Shown here piece after piece: positions 33,481 to 40,885 of a stretch of DNA of 64,000 nt (position 1 is the stretch's first letter; each line of letters begins with the position of its first letter). Origin of the DNA: Mycobacterium ostraviense (GTDB taxonomy: Bacteria > Actinomycetota > Actinomycetes > Mycobacteriales > Mycobacteriaceae); the NCBI RefSeq assembly GCF_002705925.1, contig NZ_NKRE01000001.1, positions 3,803,625-3,867,624 of the forward strand, read 5' to 3'. The notes beneath the pieces were generated by a model, which did not search any database, was not told the origin of the DNA, and worked only from the letters and a program-made list of their open reading frames with translations. Position numbers and translations under genes: made by a program.

Positions 33481-33860
33481 CCGAGTATCTGGATCTCGAC
33501 GATCTGCTCGACATTGCTCGCGAGGCGGTCGGTGCAGATGCCGTGGTCGGGGATTACGGCTTGCTTGAATCCGCTCAGGCGCGCCCACGCGCGTCGGTGT
33601 TCGGTCGAGATGCCTACCCGGGTCTGAACCTCAAGGCCGCCGCGCTGCTGCACTCCCTGGCGCGCAACCACGCGCTGGTAGATGGAAACAAGCGACTGGC
33701 GTGGACGGCCTGCCGGACTTTCCTCGCCATCAACGGCCAGTGGATCAGCGCCCCCGAGGATGACCGCTTCGAATTCGTCATCCAGGTCGCCACCGGCGCA
33801 TTGCCCGATCTTCCCAAGATGGTCGAACAACTACAGGCATGGAGCTACGACGAGGGCTGA
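33477..33860 (+). CDS. Doc/Fic-family toxin
   Basis: The 127-residue protein carries the Fic/Doc signature HALVDGNKRLAW near residues 63-74, with catalytic His, Asp, Asn, Lys and Arg present, and helices typical of Doc. Doc toxins phosphorylate elongation factor Tu and stop translation; other Fic proteins transfer AMP. The antitoxin gene lies directly upstream in overlap. The pair sits between two remnants of cyclase/LuxR regulators on the opposite strand, suggesting an unstable, insertion-prone site. It ends one base before the stop of the second remnant. Confidence 0.87.
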   Translation: MTEYLDLDDLLDIAREAVGADAVVGDYGLLESAQARPRASVFGRDAYPGLNLKAAALLHSLARNHALVDGNKRLAWTACRTFLAINGQWISAPEDDRFEFVIQVATGALPDLPKMVEQLQAWSYDEG

Positions 33861-33861
33861 G

Positions 33862-34125
33862 TCAACCGTGGCGGGCGGCCTCTTGGGCCAGTTGCACGCG
33901 AGAAGTCAGGCCGAGCTTGGTGTAGACGTGGGTGAGGTGGGCCTGCACGGTGCGCGGTGAGACGAATAGGCGGCTGGCGATGTCCTTGTTCGCCAGCCCG
34001 TCGGCGACCAGCCGCACGACGTCGAGCTCGGCGGGAGTCAGCGATTCCCACCCTTGGCCGGGCGTCGACGCTCACCGCGGCCCCGCTTCGCATAGGCGAA
34101 TCGCCTCCTGGATGGACAATTCCAT
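33862..34125 (-). pseudogene. Truncated LuxR C-terminal remnant with nonsense codon
   Basis: On the minus strand from 34125 the frame reads MELSIQEAIRLCEAGPR, an in-frame TGA (34072-34074), then GWESLTPAELDVVRLVADGLANKDIASRLFVSPRTV...LTHVYTKLGLTSRVQLAQEAARHG. This is the end of a cyclase-ATPase-LuxR regulator with complete helix-turn-helix. A CGA-to-TGA change would explain the stop, which falls exactly in the linker. Nothing of the cyclase or ATPase part is found upstream. Confidence 0.82.
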
Positions 34126-34219
34126 GATGACCGTTTGTGATGTGGCGCTGCGACCATCGCCTACCACGACTCCCGCTAGCGATCGAGGACCTCGATCCGG
34201 CAGATCGGCCCGTATCTTC

Positions 34220-34240
34220 TAAATCAAGCGCTTGACTTAA
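34220..34240. promoter_or_regulatory. Palindromic operator before tetR
   Basis: The core TCAAGCGCTTGA (34224-34235) is a perfect palindrome and further bases pair partly. It lies 28 bp before the tetR start at 34269, and a 19/21 copy lies 28 bp before the SDR gene at 31880. The identical distance to the start codon in both cases supports a common regulator. Confidence 0.78.
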
Positions 34241-34268
34241 CAGCGGGCCGAGCGGTTGACTGGGCGAT

Positions 34269-34925
34269 ATGACCACTGTCGGAAGGGCCGTTCGCAGTGA
34301 GCGGGCGAGTTCCACGCAGGAGGCGATTCTGGCGGCCGCCGAGCGGCTGTTCGCTGAGCACGGCGTGTTCGCGGTATCCAATCGGCAGGTCAGCGAGGCC
34401 GCCGGGCAGGGCAACAACGCCGCGGTCGGCTATCACTTCGGGACCAAGGCCGACTTGGTGCGTGCCATCGAGCAGAAGCATCGGCTGCCGGTGGAACGGC
34501 TTCGTGAGCAGATGGTGGCCGAGCTGGACGAGACCGCCGAAATGCGCGATTGGGTGGCATGCCTGGTGCGCCCGCTCACCGAGCATCTGGAGGCTCTGGG
34601 CAATCCCACGTGGTACGCCCGGTTCGCCGCCCAGGCCATGACCGATCCCGCCTATCACAACATCGTCGTCAAGGACGCGCTGAGCTCGCCGTCACTGGTC
34701 CGGGTGATCGACGTCATCAACAGTTGCCTTCCCGATCTGCCGGTCGACATCCGCTACCAGCGCAACCTGATGGCGCGAAACCTGTTGATGCACACCTGCG
34801 CTGATCTCGAACGTGCGCTGGCGACGGGTACCTCGACGCCCCGGCCTTCGTGGCGGGCCGCGGCTGACGCACTCATCGACGCGATCGTGGGCCTGTGGCT
34901 GGCCCCCGTGACATCGCCCGAGTGA
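34269..34925 (+). CDS. TetR-family regulator of the P450 operon
   Basis: The 218-residue protein has an N-terminal TetR helix-turn-helix (QEAILAAAERLFAEHGVFAVSNRQVSEAAGQGNNAAVGYHFGTKADLV, about 17-63), and the remainder is a ligand-binding domain with a TetR_C-like helix bundle. It is the first gene of a run of nine co-directional genes ending at 44120, with 11 bp to the ferredoxin gene. The palindrome in front of it suggests autorepression relieved by a pathway substrate or CoA ester. Confidence 0.9.
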   Translation: MTTVGRAVRSERASSTQEAILAAAERLFAEHGVFAVSNRQVSEAAGQGNNAAVGYHFGTKADLVRAIEQKHRLPVERLREQMVAELDETAEMRDWVACLVRPLTEHLEALGNPTWYARFAAQAMTDPAYHNIVVKDALSSPSLVRVIDVINSCLPDLPVDIRYQRNLMARNLLMHTCADLERALATGTSTPRPSWRAAADALIDAIVGLWLAPVTSPE

Positions 34926-34936
34926 AGGGCCGGCAG

Positions 34937-35131
34937 ATGAAAGTGACCGTAGACCAGAATGTTTGCGCCTCGTCCGGGAACTGCGTCAGGCACGCACCGG
35001 AGGTGTTCGACCAGCGCGACGAGGACGGCGTCGTCATCCTGCTCACCGCGCACCCGCGCGCAGAGCACGCCGACGCCGCCCGCAAAGCCGCCGCCGCCTG
35101 CCCGGCAATGGCCATCCACATCGAGGAGTGA
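34937..35131 (+). CDS. P450-associated [3Fe-4S] ferredoxin
   Basis: The 64-residue protein has VCASSGNCVRHAPEVFD at 9-25 and a Cys-Pro near residue 55, the small single-cluster ferredoxin typical of mycobacterial P450 partners. The residue at the variable cluster position is Ser in place of the more usual His or other ligand. It transfers electrons to the P450 encoded directly behind it (GTGA overlap or 2-bp gap). The start is ATG at 34937, since upstream in-frame codons lie in the tetR end. Confidence 0.88.
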   Translation: MKVTVDQNVCASSGNCVRHAPEVFDQRDEDGVVILLTAHPRAEHADAARKAAAACPAMAIHIEE

Positions 35132-35133
35132 CG

Positions 35134-36387
35134 GTGTCGGACACACTCGCAAGCAGTACCCCGGAGTCGGCCGCGGAGATCCCCGACTATCCGATGGCCA
35201 GGGCCGCACGGTGCCCGTTCGCGCCGCCGCCGGACGTGATGGCGCTGGCCAAAGCCGGGCCGCCGTCGCGGGTGCGGATCTGGGACGGCAGCACTCCGTG
35301 GCTCATCACGGGCTACGAGCAAGTGCGCGAACTCTTTTCGGATTCGCGGGTCAGCGTCGATGACCGGCTTCCCGGCTTTCCGCACTGGAACGCGGGCATG
35401 TTGTCGACGGTCCACAAACGGCCCAGATCGGTGTTCACCGCCGACGGCGAAGAGCACACCCGGTTCCGGCGGATGTTGTCAAAGCCGTTCACGTTCAAGA
35501 GGGTTGAGGGGCTGCGCCCGACCATCCAGCAGATCACCGACGACCATATCGACACGATGCTGGCCGGAACCAAGCCGGCCGATCTCGTCGCGGCACTGGC
35601 CTTGCCGATGCCGTCGCTGGTGATCAGTCAGCTGCTGGGGGTGCCCTACGAGGACGCGGAGATGTTCCAGCATCACGCGACGGTGGGGCTGGCCCGGTAT
35701 GCGACCGGCGAGGACACCGTCAAAGGCGCGATGAGTCTGCACAAGTACCTGGCCCGGCTGGTCGAGACCAAAATGGAAAGCCCCCTAAGAGAATCAGCAG
35801 ACGCGGTGTCCGATCTGGCCGAACGGGTCAAGGCCGGTGAGCTCAGCGTCAAGGAAGCCGCGCAGTTGGCCACCGGTCTGCTGATCGCCGGGCACGAAAC
35901 CACCGCGAACATGATCGGCCTCGGTGTGCTTGCTCTGCTGGAACATCCGGAGCAGGCGGCGATCCTGCGCGACGCGGACGACCCGAAGGTCGTCGGCAAC
36001 GCGGTCGAGGAGTTGCTGCGCTATCTCAGCATCATCCAGAACGGTCAGCGCCGGGTGGCGCTCGAAGACATCCACATCGCCGGCGAAACCATCCGCGCCG
36101 GTGAGGGCATCATCATCGACCTGGCGCCGGCGAATTGGGATCCGGACGCGTTCACCGAACCGGACCGGTTGTATCTGCACCGCTCGGGGGCCGACCGCAA
36201 CGTGGCGTTCGGGTACGGCAGGCATCAGTGCGTGGGCCAGCAGCTGGCACGCGCGGAGTTGCAGATCGTCTACCGAACGCTGTTGCGCCGCATTCCCACA
36301 TTGGCGCTGGCCATCCCCGTCGAAGACGTCCCTTTCAAACACGACCGGCTCGCCTACGGCGTCTACGAACTGCCGGTGACCTGGTGA
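35134..36387 (+). CDS. Cytochrome P450
   Basis: The protein is about 417 residues. I-helix oxygen-binding motif AGHETTAN, ExxR in EELLRYLS, and heme loop FGYGRHQCVGQQLARAE with the Cys thiolate near residue 360. The general pattern is similar to actinobacterial class I P450s such as the CYP105 group, but no family number can be given. GTG at 35134 (VSDTLASS) and GTG at 35128 are both possible starts. Redox partner: the ferredoxin just upstream. Likely role: hydroxylation that begins or continues breakdown of the operon's substrate. Confidence 0.9.
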   Translation: MSDTLASSTPESAAEIPDYPMARAARCPFAPPPDVMALAKAGPPSRVRIWDGSTPWLITGYEQVRELFSDSRVSVDDRLPGFPHWNAGMLSTVHKRPRSVFTADGEEHTRFRRMLSKPFTFKRVEGLRPTIQQITDDHIDTMLAGTKPADLVAALALPMPSLVISQLLGVPYEDAEMFQHHATVGLARYATGEDTVKGAMSLHKYLARLVETKMESPLRESADAVSDLAERVKAGELSVKEAAQLATGLLIAGHETTANMIGLGVLALLEHPEQAAILRDADDPKVVGNAVEELLRYLSIIQNGQRRVALEDIHIAGETIRAGEGIIIDLAPANWDPDAFTEPDRLYLHRSGADRNVAFGYGRHQCVGQQLARAELQIVYRTLLRRIPTLALAIPVEDVPFKHDRLAYGVYELPVTW

Positions 36388-36419
36388 CCACTACCGCCGA
36401 CCCGAATGGAGGATCAAGG

Positions 36420-37592
36420 ATGTCGGCTCGACCCAGCACGCTCTCGCTGTACCCGCCCGAAGGCTTTGGCGCACCGAAAAACCGGCGGGGCCATGCCGTG
36501 GGCACCGATCCCGGCCTTCCCGAAGGCACCGTGGTCTTTTCCGCGGACAACCACATCTCGTTGGCCGCGGACATCTTCTACGAGCGCTTCCCGGATGACC
36601 TGAAGGACAAGGCGCCGCGCATCTGGTATGAGGACGGCGCGTATCAGGTGGGGCGCAGGGGCCAATCGTTCTTGCCGGGCGACTTCAGCGCGGTGCTCAT
36701 GCAGTACGACGACCTGCCGGGTGCGGCCAGCACCAACATCGAGGCCCGGATTCAAGAGCTGCGTGACGACGGCGTCGACAAGGAGCTGGCGTTCCCCAAC
36801 GCCGTCCTGGCGCTGTTCCACTACCCGGACAAGAAACTTCGCGAGCTGGCGTTCCGCATCTACAACGAGTACATCGCGGATCTACAGGAACGCTCGGGTG
36901 GGCATTTCTACGCCGCCGGGCTGATCAACTGGTGGGATCCGGAAGGAACACGGCGCACTCTGGCCGAGCTGAAATCGTTGGGGCTCAAGACCTTCCTGAT
37001 GCCGCTCAACCCGGGCAAGGACGACGACGGCAACCCGATCGACTATGCCAGCACCTCGATGAGTGCGGTGTGGGGCGAGATCGAGGCCTCCGGTGTTCCG
37101 ATCAGCCACCACATCGGGGAGACTCCGCCGAAGAGTCCGTGCGAGTTCAACAGCGTGGTCGTCGGGATGATGATCAACGTCGACGGGTTCCGGGAAACGT
37201 TCTCCAAGTACATCTTCGGCGGCATCCTCGACCGGCATCCGGGGTTGCGGATCGGCTGGTTCGAAGGCGGCATCGCCTGGGTACCGTGGGCCCTGCAAGA
37301 TGCCGAGCACCTGGTGGCGTCCTACCGGCACATGTTCAACCGGCCGCTGGAGCACGACATCCGTTATTACTGGGACCGGCACATGAGCGCCTCGTTCATG
37401 GTCGACCCGCTGGGGCTGGAGCTGATCGACCGGATCGGCATCGACAAGGTCATGTGGTCGTCGGATTATCCGCACAACGAAAGCACCTACGGCTATTCCG
37501 AGAAATCATTGGCTGCCGTGGTGCAAGCCGTCGGACCGGCGAACGCGGCGCGGATCGTCAGCGGCAACATCACCGAATTCCTGGGCCTGTAA
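36420..37592 (+). CDS. PF04909 amidohydrolase family protein
   Basis: The product has 390 residues from ATG at 36420 behind GGAGG; GTG at 36384 would overlap the P450 stop. Metal-site traces are SADNHIS near 45, ISHHIGETPP near 225 and WSSDYPHNEST near 350. This branch includes decarboxylases (for example gamma-resorcylate type) and hydrolases and is very often encoded with P450s, Rieske enzymes and CoA-transferases in mycobacteria. The reaction is unknown. Its closest relative in the window is the protein at 56690. Confidence 0.82.
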   Translation: MSARPSTLSLYPPEGFGAPKNRRGHAVGTDPGLPEGTVVFSADNHISLAADIFYERFPDDLKDKAPRIWYEDGAYQVGRRGQSFLPGDFSAVLMQYDDLPGAASTNIEARIQELRDDGVDKELAFPNAVLALFHYPDKKLRELAFRIYNEYIADLQERSGGHFYAAGLINWWDPEGTRRTLAELKSLGLKTFLMPLNPGKDDDGNPIDYASTSMSAVWGEIEASGVPISHHIGETPPKSPCEFNSVVVGMMINVDGFRETFSKYIFGGILDRHPGLRIGWFEGGIAWVPWALQDAEHLVASYRHMFNRPLEHDIRYYWDRHMSASFMVDPLGLELIDRIGIDKVMWSSDYPHNESTYGYSEKSLAAVVQAVGPANAARIVSGNITEFLGL

Positions 37593-37594
37593 CG

Positions 37595-38815
37595 GTGACG
37601 ACGCTCACGCGGCCGCTGATTCCCGACACCCCGGATCTGACCCGGATGCGCCGGGAAACCGGGGCCCGGCTGCGCACGGCGATGGCCGAACGTGGGGTGG
37701 ACGCGATGATCCTGCTCGGCAACAGCGCCGTCGTCTACGCCACCGGAACCAGTTGGCCCCTGGGGGACGCCGGATTGTCCTACGTCGAACGGCCGGTGGC
37801 GGTGGTGCTCGTCGACGACGAGTGGCCGCATCTGTTTCTGCCCTACCGTGCCGGCGCTTCGCACGAGTCGGAGTTGCCGGCCGATCACCTGCACGGGCCG
37901 GTCTATCTTGAATTCGACGAAGGCGTCGAGCTTTTCGCTCGCCAGCTGGCCGGCCTGATTCCCAGCCGCTCGACGATAGCGGTGGACGAGCTGACCGGCG
38001 CCATGTCGCGAGCCCGGAATATGTTGTTTCCCAATGGTCCTCCTGAGGATGCGAGCGCCATCGTCAGCGCCGCCAAGGTGATCAAGACTGCAGACGAATT
38101 GGCATGCATTCGCGCCGCCGTCCGGATCACCGACGAGGCGATGGTCGAAGTCCATCGCGCGCTGGCGCCTGGCGTACGCCAAATCGATTTGTCCGCGAAG
38201 TTTCTGCGCCGGGCCTTCGAATTGGGCGCCACCGCCAGCATGCTCGAACCGATTTGGCAGGTGATGCCGCAGAGTAGGGCCGAGGGAGTGTGGACCACTC
38301 ACGGAGATCTGGCGCTACCGCTGCTCACCACCGAGCGGGAGCTGCGCGCGGGCGACGTGTTGTGGACCGACGTCAGCATCACCTACCGGGGTTATTGCTC
38401 AGACTTCGGGCGGACCTGGATCGTCGGGAGTGACCCGGCGCCGCGGCAGCAGGCGCAGTTCGACAGATGGCGCGAGATCATGGCCGCGGTGGTGGGTGTG
38501 GCCCGCGCCGGAGTCACCGCCGCCGAACTGGGCCGGGCTGCGACGGACGCCAACGGCGGCACCAGGCCCTGGCTGCCGCACTTCTACCTGGGGCATGGCA
38601 TCGGCGTCAACGCCGCCGAAATGCCCATGATCGGAACCGATCTCGGCGACGAGTTCGACGAAAGCTTTGTCCTGCAACCCGGTATGGTGCTGGTCTTGGA
38701 GCCGGTGGTGTGGGAGGACGGCACCGGCGGCTACCGCAGCGAAGAGGTGCTGGTGATCACCGAGGAAGGCTCGGCACGATTGACCGACTACCCCTACGAC
38801 CCTTATGTCGACTGA
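37595..38815 (+). CDS. M24 metallopeptidase-like protein with complete metal site
   Basis: The 406-residue protein of the creatinase/Xaa-Pro dipeptidase fold keeps all five metal ligands: Asp in LWTDVS, Asp in YCSDFGRTW, His in LGHGIG, Glu in LEPVVWEDG and Glu in YRSEEVLVI. Relatives cleave X-Pro bonds or other C-N bonds (creatinase). GTG at 37595 lies 2 bp after the amidohydrolase stop. It overlaps a second M24 gene that lacks most of these ligands. An amide or peptide-like step in the pathway is inferred. Confidence 0.85.
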   Translation: MTTLTRPLIPDTPDLTRMRRETGARLRTAMAERGVDAMILLGNSAVVYATGTSWPLGDAGLSYVERPVAVVLVDDEWPHLFLPYRAGASHESELPADHLHGPVYLEFDEGVELFARQLAGLIPSRSTIAVDELTGAMSRARNMLFPNGPPEDASAIVSAAKVIKTADELACIRAAVRITDEAMVEVHRALAPGVRQIDLSAKFLRRAFELGATASMLEPIWQVMPQSRAEGVWTTHGDLALPLLTTERELRAGDVLWTDVSITYRGYCSDFGRTWIVGSDPAPRQQAQFDRWREIMAAVVGVARAGVTAAELGRAATDANGGTRPWLPHFYLGHGIGVNAAEMPMIGTDLGDEFDESFVLQPGMVLVLEPVVWEDGTGGYRSEEVLVITEEGSARLTDYPYDPYVD

Positions 38816-39914
38816 AGTTCTGCCCGACGATCGGGCGTTGCGCTTGGGACGTCGCCAACGGGCGCTGGAGCAGATGGCCGCGCACGACCTCGACATCCTG
38901 GTCCTCGGGCGGCAGGCCAATGTCCGTTACGTCTCGGGCACACCGCAACTGTGGGTCGCCGGGACCCGCCCGTTCGGCCCGACCTGCGTGCTGGTGCGCG
39001 CCACCGGCGCCGTTCATCTGCTCAGCACCTGGGACGAAGGCGTCCCCGACGATATCCCGCACGAAAACCTGTATGGGATCTCCTGGAATCCGCTGAATAC
39101 CATTGCGGTGCTGCAGCGCATCGAGGGCGCCGCGACCGCCCGGCGCGTCGGCACCGATGCGCTGTCACCGGTTTTCGCGCAACTGCTGCCGACGGCCTTT
39201 CCCAACGCCGAGCTGGTGGACGGGGAACTCGCCATGCGTGCGGCCCGGCGGATCAAGACCGACCAGGAGGTTGCCGCGCTACGGCACGCCATTGCGGTGG
39301 CCGAATCGGGGTTGGCCGCAGCCGTCGCCGAGCTGCGGCCCGGGGTCAGCGAACAGCTCTTGGCCGGAGTGCTGCTGGAAGCCCTGGCCGCCGGCGGAGT
39401 GAGTACGCCGTCGAATCAGGACGTCGTGTGGGTGACGTCGCGCGATCACCCGTGGCGACTTGTCGACGGTGACGGTCGCGTGCAGGATGGCGACTTGGTA
39501 GCCTTCTCGGCCGGGGTGCTGGCCGACGGTTACATCGGCGAGGTGGGCCGGACCTGGCCGGCCGGCGGCGCCGCGCCTCTTTACCGGCGCTGGGAGGCCC
39601 TGTGGCAGAAGCTGATTGCGGCATGTCAACCGGATGCCCGGGCCGGCGAGCTGTTGGTGGCTTACGCCGCGTCGGGTGAGCCGGACCCGCCGATGCCGGT
39701 GGCGCGAGGCCTGGGCATGGGCTTCGACCCGCCGGTAATTTCATCACAGCTACCGCGGACAGCAGCCGATGAACGATTGGAGCCGGGAATGGTTCTTGCC
39801 GTGACGGGATACGTCTGGGAACGAGGGATCGGCGCGGTATTCGGCCGTGAAGCCGTGCTGATCACCGCCGACGGGCCCGAAGTTCTGACCTCCTGCCCGA
39901 TGTGGCGGGCATAG
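38805..39914 (+). CDS. M24-like protein lacking metal ligands (pseudoenzyme)
   Basis: The 369-residue protein has the same fold as its neighbour, but the five ligand positions read Ser (VAFSAG), Glu (IGEVGRTW), no His (ARGLGMGF), Thr (LAVTGYVW) and Glu (FGREAVLI). It should not bind the usual two metal ions. It starts inside the end of the active copy (11-bp overlap), so the two are probably made together and may form a heteromer. Non-peptidase M24 proteins with other roles are known. No frameshift is seen, so loss of ligands looks selected. Confidence 0.8.
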   Translation: MSTEVLPDDRALRLGRRQRALEQMAAHDLDILVLGRQANVRYVSGTPQLWVAGTRPFGPTCVLVRATGAVHLLSTWDEGVPDDIPHENLYGISWNPLNTIAVLQRIEGAATARRVGTDALSPVFAQLLPTAFPNAELVDGELAMRAARRIKTDQEVAALRHAIAVAESGLAAAVAELRPGVSEQLLAGVLLEALAAGGVSTPSNQDVVWVTSRDHPWRLVDGDGRVQDGDLVAFSAGVLADGYIGEVGRTWPAGGAAPLYRRWEALWQKLIAACQPDARAGELLVAYAASGEPDPPMPVARGLGMGFDPPVISSQLPRTAADERLEPGMVLAVTGYVWERGIGAVFGREAVLITADGPEVLTSCPMWRA

Positions 39915-39916
39915 CC

Positions 39917-40885
39917 ATGGCTGAATCGGATCCACCGGTGGAGAAGGTCATCCGGTACGAGAAGGATTCCAAAAACCGCATCGCCACCATCACGTTCGAC
40001 CGCCCAGGCCACCTCAACGCGCCAACGATCGCCGCCCGGCTGCGCTACGCCGACTTGCTGCATCGCGCGAGCATCGATGATGACGTCAAGGTGTTGGTGA
40101 TTCGCGGTGCCGGGGAGGACCTCGGTTCGGGTGCCGATCTCGAGGAATTCATGGACGTCATGGACTCGGCCGATCAAGGTCGGCGGCTTGCCGAATTCCG
40201 CATCGGCGCAGACGAAGTCAAATACCCACCCATCGGTACGTTCCGTCACGGCGCGTCGGTGAGCCAATGGTATGCCAACCCGAACTCGGGGATCCGCGGC
40301 CTGCAGGATTTCAAGAAGATCAGCATTCTGGAGGTGAAGGGCTACTGCTACGGCTGGCACTTCTATCAGGCCGCCGACGCTGATTTGGTGATCTCCAGCG
40401 ACGATGCGCTCTTCGGGCATCCGTCGTTTCGGTACTACGGGTGGGGTCCGCGGATGTGGTGGTGGGCGCAGACCATGGGCATCCGGAAGTTTCAGGAGAT
40501 GGTGTTCACCGGACGGGCTTTCACCGCCGCGGAGATGTACGACTGCAACTTCCTCAACAGCGTGGTGCCCCGCGACCAACTCGAAGCCGAGGTGGCGAAG
40601 TACGCGTTGGCGTGTGCGCGCAACCGGCCCAACGACACCGTTTTCATGCAGAAGGTGTTCTTCGAAATCATGAAGCAGTTTCAGGGCGAGTATATGGGCA
40701 GCCTGCTCAGCGGTTTCTTCGAATCGATGGGCAGCGGCGTGCGGGCCGACTCCGACGACCTGATGCTCGACGACGCCATCGAGCAGGGTCTGGGAGCCGC
40801 GGTCAAAGACTACGACAGCCGGCTTCCCCCGGAATGGCGTCTGAGCAAGAAGGATCGCCCCGACCGGAAGAAGAAGAAGGGTTAG
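39917..40885 (+). CDS. Enoyl-CoA hydratase/isomerase family protein, divergent
   Basis: The 322-residue crotonase-like protein has TFDRPGHLNAPT near 27, an oxyanion segment GEDLGSGADLEEF, and GYCYGWHFYQAADADLVISSDDALFGHPSF in the second half. The position of the usual catalytic Glu reads Ser (HPSF), and an aromatic-rich YYGWGPRMWWW segment follows, so a non-standard reaction is likely. The C-terminus is very basic (KKKKG). The stop codon shares a base with the GTG of the CoA-transferase gene, pointing to coupled translation. Confidence 0.8.
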   Translation: MAESDPPVEKVIRYEKDSKNRIATITFDRPGHLNAPTIAARLRYADLLHRASIDDDVKVLVIRGAGEDLGSGADLEEFMDVMDSADQGRRLAEFRIGADEVKYPPIGTFRHGASVSQWYANPNSGIRGLQDFKKISILEVKGYCYGWHFYQAADADLVISSDDALFGHPSFRYYGWGPRMWWWAQTMGIRKFQEMVFTGRAFTAAEMYDCNFLNSVVPRDQLEAEVAKYALACARNRPNDTVFMQKVFFEIMKQFQGEYMGSLLSGFFESMGSGVRADSDDLMLDDAIEQGLGAAVKDYDSRLPPEWRLSKKDRPDRKKKKG

